NCBI GenBank assembly: GCA_014376815.1
Contig: JACMQV010000299.1
Location: 1 to 37,866 of the forward strand
DNA from: Cryobacterium sp.
Lineage (GTDB): Bacteria > Actinomycetota > Actinomycetes > Actinomycetales > Microbacteriaceae
Length of the DNA stretch: 37,866 bases
Direction of reading: 5' to 3'
The notes beneath the pieces were generated by a model, which was not told the origin of the DNA, did no database searches, and was given only the letters and a program-made list of their open reading frames with translations. A program made the translations under genes and the position numbers. Of this stretch, positions 20,032-29,667 are shown in pieces. Every line of letters begins with the position of its first letter. The first letter of the stretch is position 1.

Positions 20032-21267
20032 CTAGTCGAACTGGGGGTCGTAGCCGGCCGCGCGCAGCACGTCGACGACGAGCTGCCGGTGGTCCGGGCC
20101 CCGGGTTTCGACGCTGACGTCCAGCTCGACCTCGCTGATCTGCAGCCCGACGCCGTGGCGGGTGTGCAGCACCTCGATCACGTTGGCGTGTGCCTCGGCG
20201 AGCAGCTCCGAAATGCGTGCCAGCTGCCCCGGCCGGTCCGGCAGCATGATGCGCAGGGTGAGATACCGACCGGATGCCGCGAGACCGTGACTGATCACGC
20301 GCTGCATCAGCAGCGGGTCGATGTTGCCCCCGCTGAGGATCGCGACCGTGGGACCCGACGCGGTGACCTTGCCGGCGAGGATGGCTGCGACCGCCACGGC
20401 GCCGGCCGGCTCGACCACGAGCTTCGCCCGCTCGAGCAGCACCAGGAGCGCCCGGGCCGTGTCGTCCTCGCTGACGGTGACGATCTCGTCGACGGTGTCG
20501 CGCACGATCTCGAAATTGAGCAGCCCCGGCTTGGCCACGGCGATGCCGTCGGCGATGGTCGGCGTGATCGTGATCTCCAGGGCCCGCCCGGCCTCCAGGG
20601 AGGGCGGGTAGGCCGCCGCGTTCTCGGCCTGCACCCCGATCACCCGGATCCGGCGTCCGTCCCGGAGGGCGCGCTGCCTGAGCGCGCTGGCCACGCCGGA
20701 GATGAGGCCACCGCCGCCGATGGGAACGATCACGGTGTCGAGATCGGGCACCTGGTCGAGGATTTCCAGGCCCAGGGTGCCCTGGCCGGTGACAACATCC
20801 GGGTGGTCGAACGGTGGGATCAGGATGGCCCCGGTCTCCTCCGCGTACGCCGCAGCGGCCAGGAGCGGCTCCGCCACGGTGTTGCCGCGCAGGATGACGT
20901 GCGCGCCGTAGTCGCGGGTGGCCTGAAGCTTGGGCAGCGCCACCCCGACGGGCATGAAGATGGTGGCCTTGATGCCCAGCTCCCGGGCCGCGAACGCGAC
21001 GCCCTGCGCGTGGTTGCCGGCCGAGGCCGCCACCACGCCGCGCTGCTTCTCCTCCTCGGACAGCTTCGACAGGCGGTTGTACGCGCCGCGGATCTTGTAG
21101 GAGCCGGTGCGCTGCAGGTTCTCGCACTTGAGCAGGACCGGTGCGCCCAGGACCTCCGACAGGTAGCGGGAGGTTTCCATCGGGGTCACGGTGGTGACCC
21201 GGGCGACGACGGCACGGGCGGACTCGAAGTCGGCCAGGGTCGGTCCGACCAGGGAGGCGTTAGTCAT
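20032..21267 (-). CDS. ilvA: threonine ammonia-lyase, biosynthetic/catabolic type with ACT domain
   Basis: LLKCENLQRTGSYKIRGAYNRL...AASAGNHAQGVAFAARELGIKATIFMP...VPIGGGGLISG; C-terminal ACT. Confidence 0.93.
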   Translation of the reverse strand: MTNASLVGPTLADFESARAVVARVTTVTPMETSRYLSEVLGAPVLLKCENLQRTGSYKIRGAYNRLSKLSEEEKQRGVVAASAGNHAQGVAFAARELGIKATIFMPVGVALPKLQATRDYGAHVILRGNTVAEPLLAAAAYAEETGAILIPPFDHPDVVTGQGTLGLEILDQVPDLDTVIVPIGGGGLISGVASALRQRALRDGRRIRVIGVQAENAAAYPPSLEAGRALEITITPTIADGIAVAKPGLLNFEIVRDTVDEIVTVSEDDTARALLVLLERAKLVVEPAGAVAVAAILAGKVTASGPTVAILSGGNIDPLLMQRVISHGLAASGRYLTLRIMLPDRPGQLARISELLAEAHANVIEVLHTRHGVGLQISEVELDVSVETRGPDHRQLVVDVLRAAGYDPQFD

Positions 21268-22517
21268 GAGGCACTTTTCTCGATGCGGTAACCGGTTCGG
21301 CGGAAACCGGGGCGTTGCGGAACGGTCTGCCACAGCGGTGAACCCGGGGCGGGGACGACTGGGGGCGGCACCGTGCGCCAGACCCCGCTGTTGATGTAGC
21401 TGATCATGACGTTGAGCACGGCCGCGACCGGCACGGCGAAGAGCGCCCCGGGGATGCCGGCCAGCAGCGCTCCGGCCGCGACCGCGAGCACGACACCGAG
21501 CGGATGCACCTGCACCGCGGTGCCCATGATCAGCGGCTGCAGGACGTGCCCCTCGACCTGCTGCACGAGCAGCACCACCCCGAGCATCAGGAGGGCGATC
21601 ACCCAGTCGTTGAAGATCAGGGCGATGATGACGGCGACGGCTCCGGTGGCGACCGCGCCGACGATGGGGATGAAGGAGCCGAGGAACACCAGCACCCCGA
21701 TCGGAACGGCCAGGGGGACGCCCAGCAGCGCCGCTCCGGCCCCGATGCCGACCGCGTCGATGGAAGCCACCAGGATCTGAACCCTCGCGAAGTTGCCGAG
21801 GGTGGTCCAGCCGGCCGTTCCCGCACCGTTCACGGCCGCCCGGGCGCGCTGCGGGAAGATGCGCACGATCCAGCGCCAGATGCCCCGGCCGTCGATCAGG
21901 ATGAACAGGAGGCTGAACAGGGCCAGCAGCAGGCCGGTCAGGAGATGCCCGAGCGAGGAGCCCACGGACAGGGCCCCGGTCACGAAGACCTGGCTGTCAG
22001 CCTGGACGGCCTTCCACACGGACTGCAGGAACGCGTTCAGCTCGGGTTCGGTGAGCTGCAGCGGTGACGCCAGCAGCACGGCCTTCAGGCTCTCGTAGGA
22101 GGCGGCGAGCCGGTCGTTCAGGCCGACCGTGCCGATGGCGATCTGGGTCACGGCCAGCGTGATCAGGCCCGCGACGATCGCGAGGGTGCCGAGGAGGGCT
22201 GCCGCGACAGCGAGCCCCTTGGGCCACCGATGGCGCACCAGGAAGCTGACGACGGGCACGAGCAGCGCCGACACCAGCACGGCTACGAGCACGGGGATGA
22301 CGATCAGCCGCAGCTGGATGACGAGGAAGATGAAGACCGCGATCGCACCGGTGAGGGCGAGCAGGCGCCACGACCAGGCGGCGGCCAGGCGCAGGCCCGC
22401 GGGCAGGTTCTCGTCGACCCCGTTCGGGACCTTGGCCGGGGTCGGCGCCGGCCCCCGGCGGCGCCCGAGCCCGCCGAACAGCCCGCCACGGGCCGGGTTT
22501 GTCTCGGATTCAGTCAC
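21264..22517 (-). CDS. AI-2E family transporter
   Basis: Multi-TM; VQQVEGHVLQPLIMGTAVQVHPLGVVLAVAAGALLAGIPGALFAVPVAAVLNVM; ATGA overlap with ilvA. Confidence 0.88.
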   Translation of the reverse strand: MTESETNPARGGLFGGLGRRRGPAPTPAKVPNGVDENLPAGLRLAAAWSWRLLALTGAIAVFIFLVIQLRLIVIPVLVAVLVSALLVPVVSFLVRHRWPKGLAVAAALLGTLAIVAGLITLAVTQIAIGTVGLNDRLAASYESLKAVLLASPLQLTEPELNAFLQSVWKAVQADSQVFVTGALSVGSSLGHLLTGLLLALFSLLFILIDGRGIWRWIVRIFPQRARAAVNGAGTAGWTTLGNFARVQILVASIDAVGIGAGAALLGVPLAVPIGVLVFLGSFIPIVGAVATGAVAVIIALIFNDWVIALLMLGVVLLVQQVEGHVLQPLIMGTAVQVHPLGVVLAVAAGALLAGIPGALFAVPVAAVLNVMISYINSGVWRTVPPPVVPAPGSPLWQTVPQRPGFRRTGYRIEKSAS

Positions 22518-22578
22518 GGCATCATTCTAGGCAATCGAACGTTCCGGCTCAGGCATGTTCCACCGGTTCCGGTTCACC

Positions 22579-23694
22579 CTACGCCGGCGGCGGGGTCGCC
22601 TCAACCGAGACCGGCACCCCCGTGAACCGCACCCCGACACGGTCCCCCGCAGAAGGATGGCGCCGCGCACCATGCTGCACGAACACGACGGTGGCGTCGT
22701 GCAGGCGCACGCTCGTGCGACGCAGCGACCCGTGGAAGCTGGAGGACAGCACCACGCCAGGTGCGTCATCCTCGGTCAGGTCGAGGTCGGTCAGTTCAAG
22801 GTCCTCTGGCCGCACCGAGATCAGCACGTCGCCGTCGGGGTGGGAGGGGTCCACCAGTGGCAGCACGGCGCCCTGCACCCGGGCGAAGCCGTGACGCACG
22901 ACTCCCGCCAGCCGGTTGCTGAGCCCCACGAAGTCGGCGATGAACGGCGAGGCCGGGCGGGTGTACAGCTCCTCGGGCGTGCCGACCTGTTCGACCAGCC
23001 CGTCCCGCATCACGGCGACCCGGTCGGCGACGGCGAGCGCCTCATCCTGGTCGTGGGTGACGAACAGGGTCGTGATGCCCAGTTCGGTCTGGATCCGCCG
23101 GATCTCCTCCCGCAGCTGCACGCGCACCTTGGCGTCGAGGGCAGACAACGGCTCGTCCAGCAGGAGCACGCGCGGGCGGGTGACGAGGGCGCGGGCGAGC
23201 GCCACCCGCTGCTGCTGCCCACCGGACAGCTGGTGCGCGAAACGGTCGTAATGGGCGTCGAGGCCGACCAGGGCCAGCGCCTCCGCGGCACGGCTGCGCC
23301 GTTCCTCGGCCCGGACCTTGCGCATCCGCAGCCCGAACTCGACGTTCTCCCCGGCGCTGAGGTGCGGGAACAGGGAGTAGGACTGGAAAACCATTCCCAT
23401 GTCGCGCCGGCTCGTCGGCAGCCGGGCGACATCGGTGCCGTCGATCAGGATGCTGCCGGCATCCGTCGATTCCAGGCCGGCGAGCACACGCAGGGCCGTG
23501 GTCTTGCCGCTCCCGCTGGGACCGAGCAGGGCCACGAACTCCCCCGCGTGCAGCGTGAGGTCGAAGCCGGCCAGCGCCCGGTGGCCGCCGAAGTCCTTGA
23601 CGACGCCGGAGAATTCGACGACCGCGCCCGGCCGGTCGCTTCCCGGGGTCGGGGCCCCGGTCCGGGGCTCGGTCTGGATCTGGGGCTGGATCAT
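22579..23694 (-). CDS. ABC transporter ATP-binding protein (polyamine/iron type)
   Basis: LLGPSGSGKTTALRVLAGLE...HQLSGGQQQRVALARALVTRPRVLLLDEPLSALDAKVR; C-terminal TOBE. Confidence 0.93.
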   Translation of the reverse strand: MIQPQIQTEPRTGAPTPGSDRPGAVVEFSGVVKDFGGHRALAGFDLTLHAGEFVALLGPSGSGKTTALRVLAGLESTDAGSILIDGTDVARLPTSRRDMGMVFQSYSLFPHLSAGENVEFGLRMRKVRAEERRSRAAEALALVGLDAHYDRFAHQLSGGQQQRVALARALVTRPRVLLLDEPLSALDAKVRVQLREEIRRIQTELGITTLFVTHDQDEALAVADRVAVMRDGLVEQVGTPEELYTRPASPFIADFVGLSNRLAGVVRHGFARVQGAVLPLVDPSHPDGDVLISVRPEDLELTDLDLTEDDAPGVVLSSSFHGSLRRTSVRLHDATVVFVQHGARRHPSAGDRVGVRFTGVPVSVEATPPPA

Positions 23695-24563
23695 GACTGA
23701 CCTCCGGGGGTTGGTCGACGTCGGGGGCGGGTTCGGACCGCGCCCAGACGCCCGATGACGAGCAGGAGCAGGAACGCGAACCCGAGCGCGAGCAGGGACA
23801 GGATGACGGCCGTGTACGGGTCCGCCTTGCTGACGACCACGAGGGCGGTCTGCAAGTTGATGCGGTTGAGCAGGGAGGCGATAGTGAACTCGCCGAGGAC
23901 CACCGCGATCGCGATGAACGCGCCGGCCAGGATCCCCCGGCGCAGGTTGGGCACGAGCACCCGGAGGAGCACGCTGCCCCACCCGGCGCCCAGCGTGCGT
24001 GCGGCCTCGCTCAGGGTGCGCACGTCCACGCCGTCGAGGTTGGACTGGATCGCCCGGTACGCGTAGGGAAGCACCGTGATGCCGTAGGCGAGGCAGAGGG
24101 TCCAGACCCCGCTGCCCACGATCCCCGCGAGGACCGAGTACACGGGAGCCAGTCCGACCACGAGCACGATCGCCGGGATGCTGATCGGCAGGATGCAGAC
24201 GAACTCGATCACCCGCCGCAACCGCGGGAAGCGCAGGTGCACGAGCAGCAGGGTCGGCACGAGCAGCAGCAGCACGATCACGACGGTGCCCAGGGCGAGT
24301 CCGACCGAGTTGCCCAGGGCGACCAGCACCGGGCGGTACTCGCCGGTGGGGCCGCCGGCGAAGAGCGCGCTCCAGCGGCTGAAGTCGTGACCCCCGCCGA
24401 GGCCTTTCCGCAGCGTGAATTCGACCATGGCGACGATGGGCACGGCGAAGATCAGGCCGATCACGCCCAGGATGGCGGTCCGGGCGAAACGGGACGGGGC
24501 GTGCGCGACGGCGGGAACCGCCGGCCCGCCGCCCGCGGGCCGGGAGGCCGTCACCGCTGCCAC
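23691..24563 (-). CDS. ABC transporter permease
   Basis: Multi-TM; EAARTLGAGWGSVLLRVLVPNLRRGILAG EAA motif. Confidence 0.9.
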   Translation of the reverse strand: MAAVTASRPAGGGPAVPAVAHAPSRFARTAILGVIGLIFAVPIVAMVEFTLRKGLGGGHDFSRWSALFAGGPTGEYRPVLVALGNSVGLALGTVVIVLLLLVPTLLLVHLRFPRLRRVIEFVCILPISIPAIVLVVGLAPVYSVLAGIVGSGVWTLCLAYGITVLPYAYRAIQSNLDGVDVRTLSEAARTLGAGWGSVLLRVLVPNLRRGILAGAFIAIAVVLGEFTIASLLNRINLQTALVVVSKADPYTAVILSLLALGFAFLLLLVIGRLGAVRTRPRRRPTPGGQS

Positions 24564-25411
24564 CGGGCCGCGCGGGCCTGCAGCGCTGAATACCCGACCA
24601 TGACCACGCCCATGACCAGGATCATCCCGAGGGCCAGCGCCCCGGCCAGGTTCTCGCGGCCGAGCAGGGTTTCGCTGGTCAGGGCGGAGCGGATCTGCAG
24701 CGGCACGATCTGCGAGCCCTGGCTGGTCAGGGCGGCGGCGGTGGCATACGACGAGAACGCGTTCGCGAAGAGCAGCAGCAGGCTGCCCAGGAAGGAGGGA
24801 GCGAGGATGGGCAGCGCGATGCGCAGCCAGTAGGTGGACGGGCTGCCGCCCAGCGTGGCGTTCGCCTCGGCCCAGGTCGGCTTCAGCGCCTGCAGGGCCG
24901 GCATGAAGGTGATGATCATCAACGGCACCTGGAAGTAGATGTAGGGCAGTACGAGACCGGGCATCTCGTAGAGCCAGACCCCGTCGGCGAAAATGTCGAC
25001 GCCGAAGGTGTCGCGCAGGATGACGGTGACCATGCCCTGGATGCCGATGGTCGCGATGAAGGCGAAGGCCAGCATGACGCCGCCGAACTGGGCCAGGACT
25101 CCGCTGAGGGAATCCACCACGGAGCGCAGGGGGCCGCCGCTGGGGGCGCCGAGCAGCCCGTAGCAGGCCGCGGCTCCGACGGTGGCGCCGATCACCGCCG
25201 TCAGCGCGGACAGCCAGAACGAGTTGGCGAAGGCGCCGAGGACGACCGGGTTGCCCAGGGCCGCCACGGTGGCCAGCGTGAACGCCCCATCCCGGTCGAC
25301 GAAGCCGGTGCCCACCGCGATGACCGTGGGCACCACCAGGAAGAGAAGCACGTATGCCGCGAACGGCAGCAGCCCGAAGGCCGCTGCCGACGGGCGTTTT
25401 CTAACGGACAG
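24551..25411 (-). CDS. ABC transporter permease, probable non-canonical CTG start
   Basis: Multi-TM; EANATLGGSPSTYWLRIALPILAPSFLGSLL; no ATG/GTG/TTG near the natural N-terminus (L)SVRKRPSAAAFGLLPFAAYVLLFLVVP. Confidence 0.82.
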   Translation of the reverse strand: MSVRKRPSAAAFGLLPFAAYVLLFLVVPTVIAVGTGFVDRDGAFTLATVAALGNPVVLGAFANSFWLSALTAVIGATVGAAACYGLLGAPSGGPLRSVVDSLSGVLAQFGGVMLAFAFIATIGIQGMVTVILRDTFGVDIFADGVWLYEMPGLVLPYIYFQVPLMIITFMPALQALKPTWAEANATLGGSPSTYWLRIALPILAPSFLGSLLLLFANAFSSYATAAALTSQGSQIVPLQIRSALTSETLLGRENLAGALALGMILVMGVVMVGYSALQARAARWQR

Positions 25412-26537
25412 CTGAGGCCCACTTCTCGCCGAGCAGGGCGGCTCCCGTGGCGCTCTGGTCCTCGGTCGGCACGACGGTCTCCGCCGGTGCCGCGGGAAGG
25501 GCCTTGAACAGGGCGGAGTCGATGGTGCCGGCCTTGTCCATGGCTTCGGCACGCACCGGCCGGGCACCGCCGGCCAGCCACAGGTTCTGACCCTCGTCGC
25601 TGTAGAGGAACTCCTGCCAGAGGCGTGCGGCGGCGGGGTGCGGGGCGTCCTTGCTGACGGCCTGGTTGTAGTACCCGGCGTAGCCGGTGCCGGGGAAGAC
25701 GACGACCTTCCAGTTGCGCTGGCCCTTCAGCTTGGTGCCGTAACCCACGTTGAGGTAGTCCCAGTCGAGCACCACCGGGGTCTCGCCCGAGGCGATGGTG
25801 GCCGGGGTCGGGTCGATCTTGACGAAGTTCCCGGCCGTGTTGAGCTTCTGGAAGAAGTCGATGCCGGGCTGGAAGTCGTCGACCGTGCCGCCGTTCTGCA
25901 CGGCGGCCATCCCGACGGCGGCGAAGGCAGCGCCGGCCTGGGTCGGGTCGCCGTTGATGGCGACCTTGCCCTTGTACTTGCCGCCGAGGAGGTCGTCCAG
26001 CTTCTTCGGTGCGGGGACGGCGTCCGGGTCGTAGCCGACGGCCATGTATCCGCCGTAGTCGCCGGTGTAGAGGCCGCTGGCCTCCTTGAGCGCATCAGGG
26101 ATGTCGGCCCAGGTGGCGACCTGGTAGGGAGCGAACCGGTCGGTGCTCGAAAGGGCGACGGCCAGGCCCAGGTCGAACACGTCCGGGGCGGTGTCCTGGC
26201 CCTTCAGGTTGTCGGCCGCCTGGATCTCCTCCGCGCTGGAGCCGTCAGGCGATGCCTCGGTGATGGCGATTCCCGGGTACTTCTTCGTGAACGCATCGAG
26301 CACCGCGCCGTAGTTGGCCCAGTCCCGCGGCAGGGCGATCACGTTCAGGGCGCCTTCGGCCTCGGCGGCGGTCTCCAGCGCGGCCAGGTCGCCGAACGCG
26401 GTGAGGCTGGTGGCGGTGGCGGCGTCGACCGTGCCGCCCGCCGCGGTGCCGCCCGCGGCCGAGCCGCTGCAGGCGGCCAGGCTGAGGGCGAGCGCGGCCG
26501 CAGCCAGGGTGGTGGCCAGGGTTCGGGTGCTGAACAA
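25401..26537 (-). CDS. ABC transporter substrate-binding lipoprotein (TTG start)
   Basis: TTG preceded by GGAGGAAAA; lipobox SLAACSG; EEIQAADNLKGQDTAPDVFDLG...YMAVGYDPDAVP. Confidence 0.88.
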   Translation of the reverse strand: MFSTRTLATTLAAAALALSLAACSGSAAGGTAAGGTVDAATATSLTAFGDLAALETAAEAEGALNVIALPRDWANYGAVLDAFTKKYPGIAITEASPDGSSAEEIQAADNLKGQDTAPDVFDLGLAVALSSTDRFAPYQVATWADIPDALKEASGLYTGDYGGYMAVGYDPDAVPAPKKLDDLLGGKYKGKVAINGDPTQAGAAFAAVGMAAVQNGGTVDDFQPGIDFFQKLNTAGNFVKIDPTPATIASGETPVVLDWDYLNVGYGTKLKGQRNWKVVVFPGTGYAGYYNQAVSKDAPHPAAARLWQEFLYSDEGQNLWLAGGARPVRAEAMDKAGTIDSALFKALPAAPAETVVPTEDQSATGAALLGEKWASAVR

Positions 26538-26758
26538 TTTTCCTCCATGGGGCCAGGGCCCGGCCGCTCGCGCGTCAGCGCGGGCCGTTCTGAACCGGGC
26601 GACGGGTCACCGTGAGACTAGGAGGGGCGGTCGACGGGCAGGCGGCTCCGACCTGAACACCGCGTGAATGCCGCATGACGGATGCCGCCGCACCGGGTCC
26701 GGGGGGAGGGCGGCGCGGGTGCACGTCGGCTGCCGCGCGCTGCCGCTAGGGTCGGACT

Positions 26759-27985
26759 GTGGTCCAGACAGTCTCCCCCGTCCTCGCCCGCCGGATCGCC
26801 CTCGGCGCCCAGGGTTTCGGGCGGCGTTCGGGCGTGACTCCGGGCATCCGTCAGCTGGACGCCCTCGTGAACCGGCTGGAACTGCTGCAGATCGACTCGG
26901 TGAACGTGTTCGAGCGCAGCCACTACCTGCCGGCGTTCAGCCGCCTCGGGCGCTATGACAAGGCGCAGCTGGACCGGCTCACCTCGGGCCGGGAGGCCAG
27001 GTTCACGGAGTATTGGGCACACGAGGCGTCGTTCCTGCCGATCGAGACCCGGCCGCTGTTCGGCTGGCGGATGCGGCACTACCGCGATCTGGCCGCCCGC
27101 AGCCCCGAGGCGTGGTCCGCGGGAAACCAACCCCTGCTGGACTGGCTGCGCGCGGAACTGGCCGACAAAGGGCCGCTCCCCGCGAGCGCGATCGAGCACG
27201 ACGCGAACAGGCGCAGCGGCCCGTGGTGGGGCTGGTCGGACGTGAAGACCGGGCTCGAGGTGCTCTTCCGCTGGGGCGACGTGGTCAGCGCCGGTCGAAC
27301 GCGGTTCGAGCGGGTGTACGCGTTGCCGGAGCAGGTCTTCCCGGCGGAGCTGCTCGGCCGCCGGGTCGAACCGGCCGACGCGCACCGCGAGTTGGTGCGC
27401 CGGGCGGCGCGCGCCCACGGCATCGGCACGGCGAACGACTTCGCCGACTACTTCCGGTTGAAGAGCGCGCCGACGCTGGCCGCCATCCGTGACCTGACGG
27501 ATGCCGGCGAGCTGCTCCCGGTCGAGGTGCCGGGCTGGGGTCCGGCCGGCGCGCCGGGAGCCGCCTGGCTGCACCGGGATGCCCGGCAGCCGCGCAGCGT
27601 GGACGCCGCCGCCGTGCTCTCACCCTTCGACCCGGTCGTCTGGAATCGGGGCCGGGCCCTGCGGCTCTTCGGCTTCCACTACAGGATCGAGATCTACACC
27701 CCGCAGCCCAAACGGGTCTTCGGCTACTACGTGCTGCCCGTGCTGCTGGGCGACACCATCGTGGGCCGGGTCGACCTCAAGAACGACCGCCAGGCCGGGG
27801 TGCTCCGGGTTCAGGCAGCCTGGTCCGAGGCCGGCGCTCCCCCCGACACCGCCGCGCGCCTTGCCGGGGTGCTGCGCGAGACCGCCGCCTGGCAGGGGCT
27901 GGACGAGATCGACGTCAGGCCGCGCGGCACCCTCGCCGGGGCGCTGGCCGCCGAACTCGACTGTGCCCGTTCCGGTCGAGAGTGA
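26759..27985 (+). CDS. winged-helix DNA-binding / YcaQ-like (putative crosslink DNA glycosylase family) protein (GTG start)
   Basis: ARRIALGAQGF...LLQIDSVNVFERSHYLPAFSRLG...EYWAHEASFLPIETRPLFGWRM; C-terminal QAAWSE... Confidence 0.85.
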   Translation: MVQTVSPVLARRIALGAQGFGRRSGVTPGIRQLDALVNRLELLQIDSVNVFERSHYLPAFSRLGRYDKAQLDRLTSGREARFTEYWAHEASFLPIETRPLFGWRMRHYRDLAARSPEAWSAGNQPLLDWLRAELADKGPLPASAIEHDANRRSGPWWGWSDVKTGLEVLFRWGDVVSAGRTRFERVYALPEQVFPAELLGRRVEPADAHRELVRRAARAHGIGTANDFADYFRLKSAPTLAAIRDLTDAGELLPVEVPGWGPAGAPGAAWLHRDARQPRSVDAAAVLSPFDPVVWNRGRALRLFGFHYRIEIYTPQPKRVFGYYVLPVLLGDTIVGRVDLKNDRQAGVLRVQAAWSEAGAPPDTAARLAGVLRETAAWQGLDEIDVRPRGTLAGALAAELDCARSGRE

Positions 27986-28017
27986 CCGGCACAACGGGCA
28001 CTCTCGACCGGAACGGG
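27963..28017. repeat. family A palindromic repeat, copy 2 (inverted relative to copy 1)
   Basis: CCCGTTCCGGTCGAGAGTG (27966-27984) and CACTCTCGACCGGAACGGG (27999-28017): perfect 19-bp arms; overlaps the ycaQ-like stop codon (27983-27985). Confidence 0.95.
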
Positions 28018-28021
28018 GGTG

Positions 28022-28906
28022 TCAGAACTTGCGGCCCATGGTGTGCAGGCGTTCGATCCGGTCCTCGATCGGCGGATGCGTGCTGAAGAGCTTCGCCATC
28101 GCTCCGGGCTTCAGCGGGTTCGCGATCCACAGGTGCGCCATCGACGTGTTCTGCTTGCGCAGCGGGCGGGCGTAGGTCTCGAGTTTGGCCAGGGCGCTGG
28201 CGAGGGAGTCCGGGTTGCGGGTGGTCAGCGCGCTCGTCGCATCCGCCAGGTATTCGCGCTGCCGGGACACGGCCAGCTGCACCATGCTGGCCACCAGCGG
28301 CGCCACGACCATGGCGACCAATCCGAAGACCATGACGATCGGATTGCCGTTCCTGTTGTCACGGCCGAAGAACGCCATCCGCAGGAACATGTCCGAGATG
28401 AAGCCGACGGCGACGACCAGACCGAAGACGACCATCGACACCCGGATGTCGTAGTTGCGTACATGCCCGAGCTCGTGCGCCATGACGCCCTCGAGTTCGG
28501 AGTCGGTCATGATCTCCAGCAGCCCGGTGGTGGCCGCCACGATCGCGTGCTGCGGGTCGCGGCCGGTCGCGAAGGCGTTCGGGGCGGGATCGTTGATCAC
28601 GTAGATCTCCGGCATCGGTGTGCCGGTCGTGATCGACAGGTTCTCGACGATGTTCCACAGCCGCGGGTTCTCGGCCTTGGTGTTCAGGCGCACGCCGCCG
28701 CTCAGGGCGACCGCCTGGCGGCCCGCGGAGAAGTACTGCACCAGGGCGTAGCCGGTCGCGATGACGATCGTCATCACCAGGATGCCGTAGCTGCCGGGCG
28801 GGCTGTAGACGTAGTTGGCGAGCCAGCCGAGCCCGGCGATCATCAGGAGGAACAGGATGATGATGAAGACGGTGTTGCGCTTGTTGCGCGCAATCGCGCT
28901 GTACAT
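28022..28906 (-). CDS. htpX: M48 zinc metalloprotease HtpX
   Basis: GVMAHELGHVRNYDIR; N-terminal TM pair; REYLADATSA. Confidence 0.95.
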   Translation of the reverse strand: MYSAIARNKRNTVFIIILFLLMIAGLGWLANYVYSPPGSYGILVMTIVIATGYALVQYFSAGRQAVALSGGVRLNTKAENPRLWNIVENLSITTGTPMPEIYVINDPAPNAFATGRDPQHAIVAATTGLLEIMTDSELEGVMAHELGHVRNYDIRVSMVVFGLVVAVGFISDMFLRMAFFGRDNRNGNPIVMVFGLVAMVVAPLVASMVQLAVSRQREYLADATSALTTRNPDSLASALAKLETYARPLRKQNTSMAHLWIANPLKPGAMAKLFSTHPPIEDRIERLHTMGRKF

Positions 28907-28918
28907 ATCAGCCGGCCG

Positions 28919-29485
28919 CTAGAACTGCACGCGAGGCGGCTCCGCGATGGCGGCGGAGTCGGACACCTCGAAGAAGTCACGCTGGGTGAAACCGAGATTG
29001 CGGGCGATCAGGTTGTTGGGGAAGACCTGGATCTTGGTGTTGAGCTCGCGCACACCGCCGTTGTAGAAGCGGCGTGACGCCTGGATCTTGTCCTCCGTGT
29101 CGACCAGCTCGGCCTGGAGCTGCAGGTAGTTCTGGCTGGCCTGCAGCTGCGGGTAAGCCTCGGCGACGGCGAAGATGCTCCGCAGGGCGGACTGCATGTG
29201 ATTCTCCGCGGCGGCGGCCTCGGCCGGCCCCTGCGCGCTGAGCGACTCGGCGCGCGCCTTGGTGACGTTCTCGAAGACCGACTTCTCGTGCGCGGCGTAG
29301 CCCTTCACCGTTTCGATCAGGTTGGGGATCAGGTCGGCCCGGCGCTTCATCTGCACGGTGATGTCACTCCACGCCTCGTCGACCCGCACCTTGAGGGTGA
29401 CCAGGGAGTTGTACGTTGCCCACAGGTAGATCCCCACGATGGCGACGAGTACAACGACTATGAGGACCGGGATGAGCCATTCCAT
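28919..29485 (-). CDS. lemA: LemA family protein
   Basis: TYNSLVTLKVRVDEAWSDITVQMKRRADLIPNLIETVKGYAAHEKSVFENVTKARA; adjacent to htpX. Confidence 0.93.
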   Translation of the reverse strand: MEWLIPVLIVVVLVAIVGIYLWATYNSLVTLKVRVDEAWSDITVQMKRRADLIPNLIETVKGYAAHEKSVFENVTKARAESLSAQGPAEAAAAENHMQSALRSIFAVAEAYPQLQASQNYLQLQAELVDTEDKIQASRRFYNGGVRELNTKIQVFPNNLIARNLGFTQRDFFEVSDSAAIAEPPRVQF

Positions 29486-29667
29486 GGCAGCTTCTCCTTG
29501 ATGTGGATGGGGCGATAGGGGGCGAACGAGCACGCCGCGCGAGCATGCCCACGGTTCAGGATCATCATAACCGCGCCCCCTGATGCTCCCATCAGCTTCT
29601 CATCAGACTCCAAGAATCGCCCGGGCGGCTGATCGACATTCCAACATGGCGGGCGAATACTGCAGTC

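Noticed and set aside
28022-29485. htpX-lemA as a novel pair
   Set aside because: LemA-HtpX adjacency is already widely seen in bacteria.
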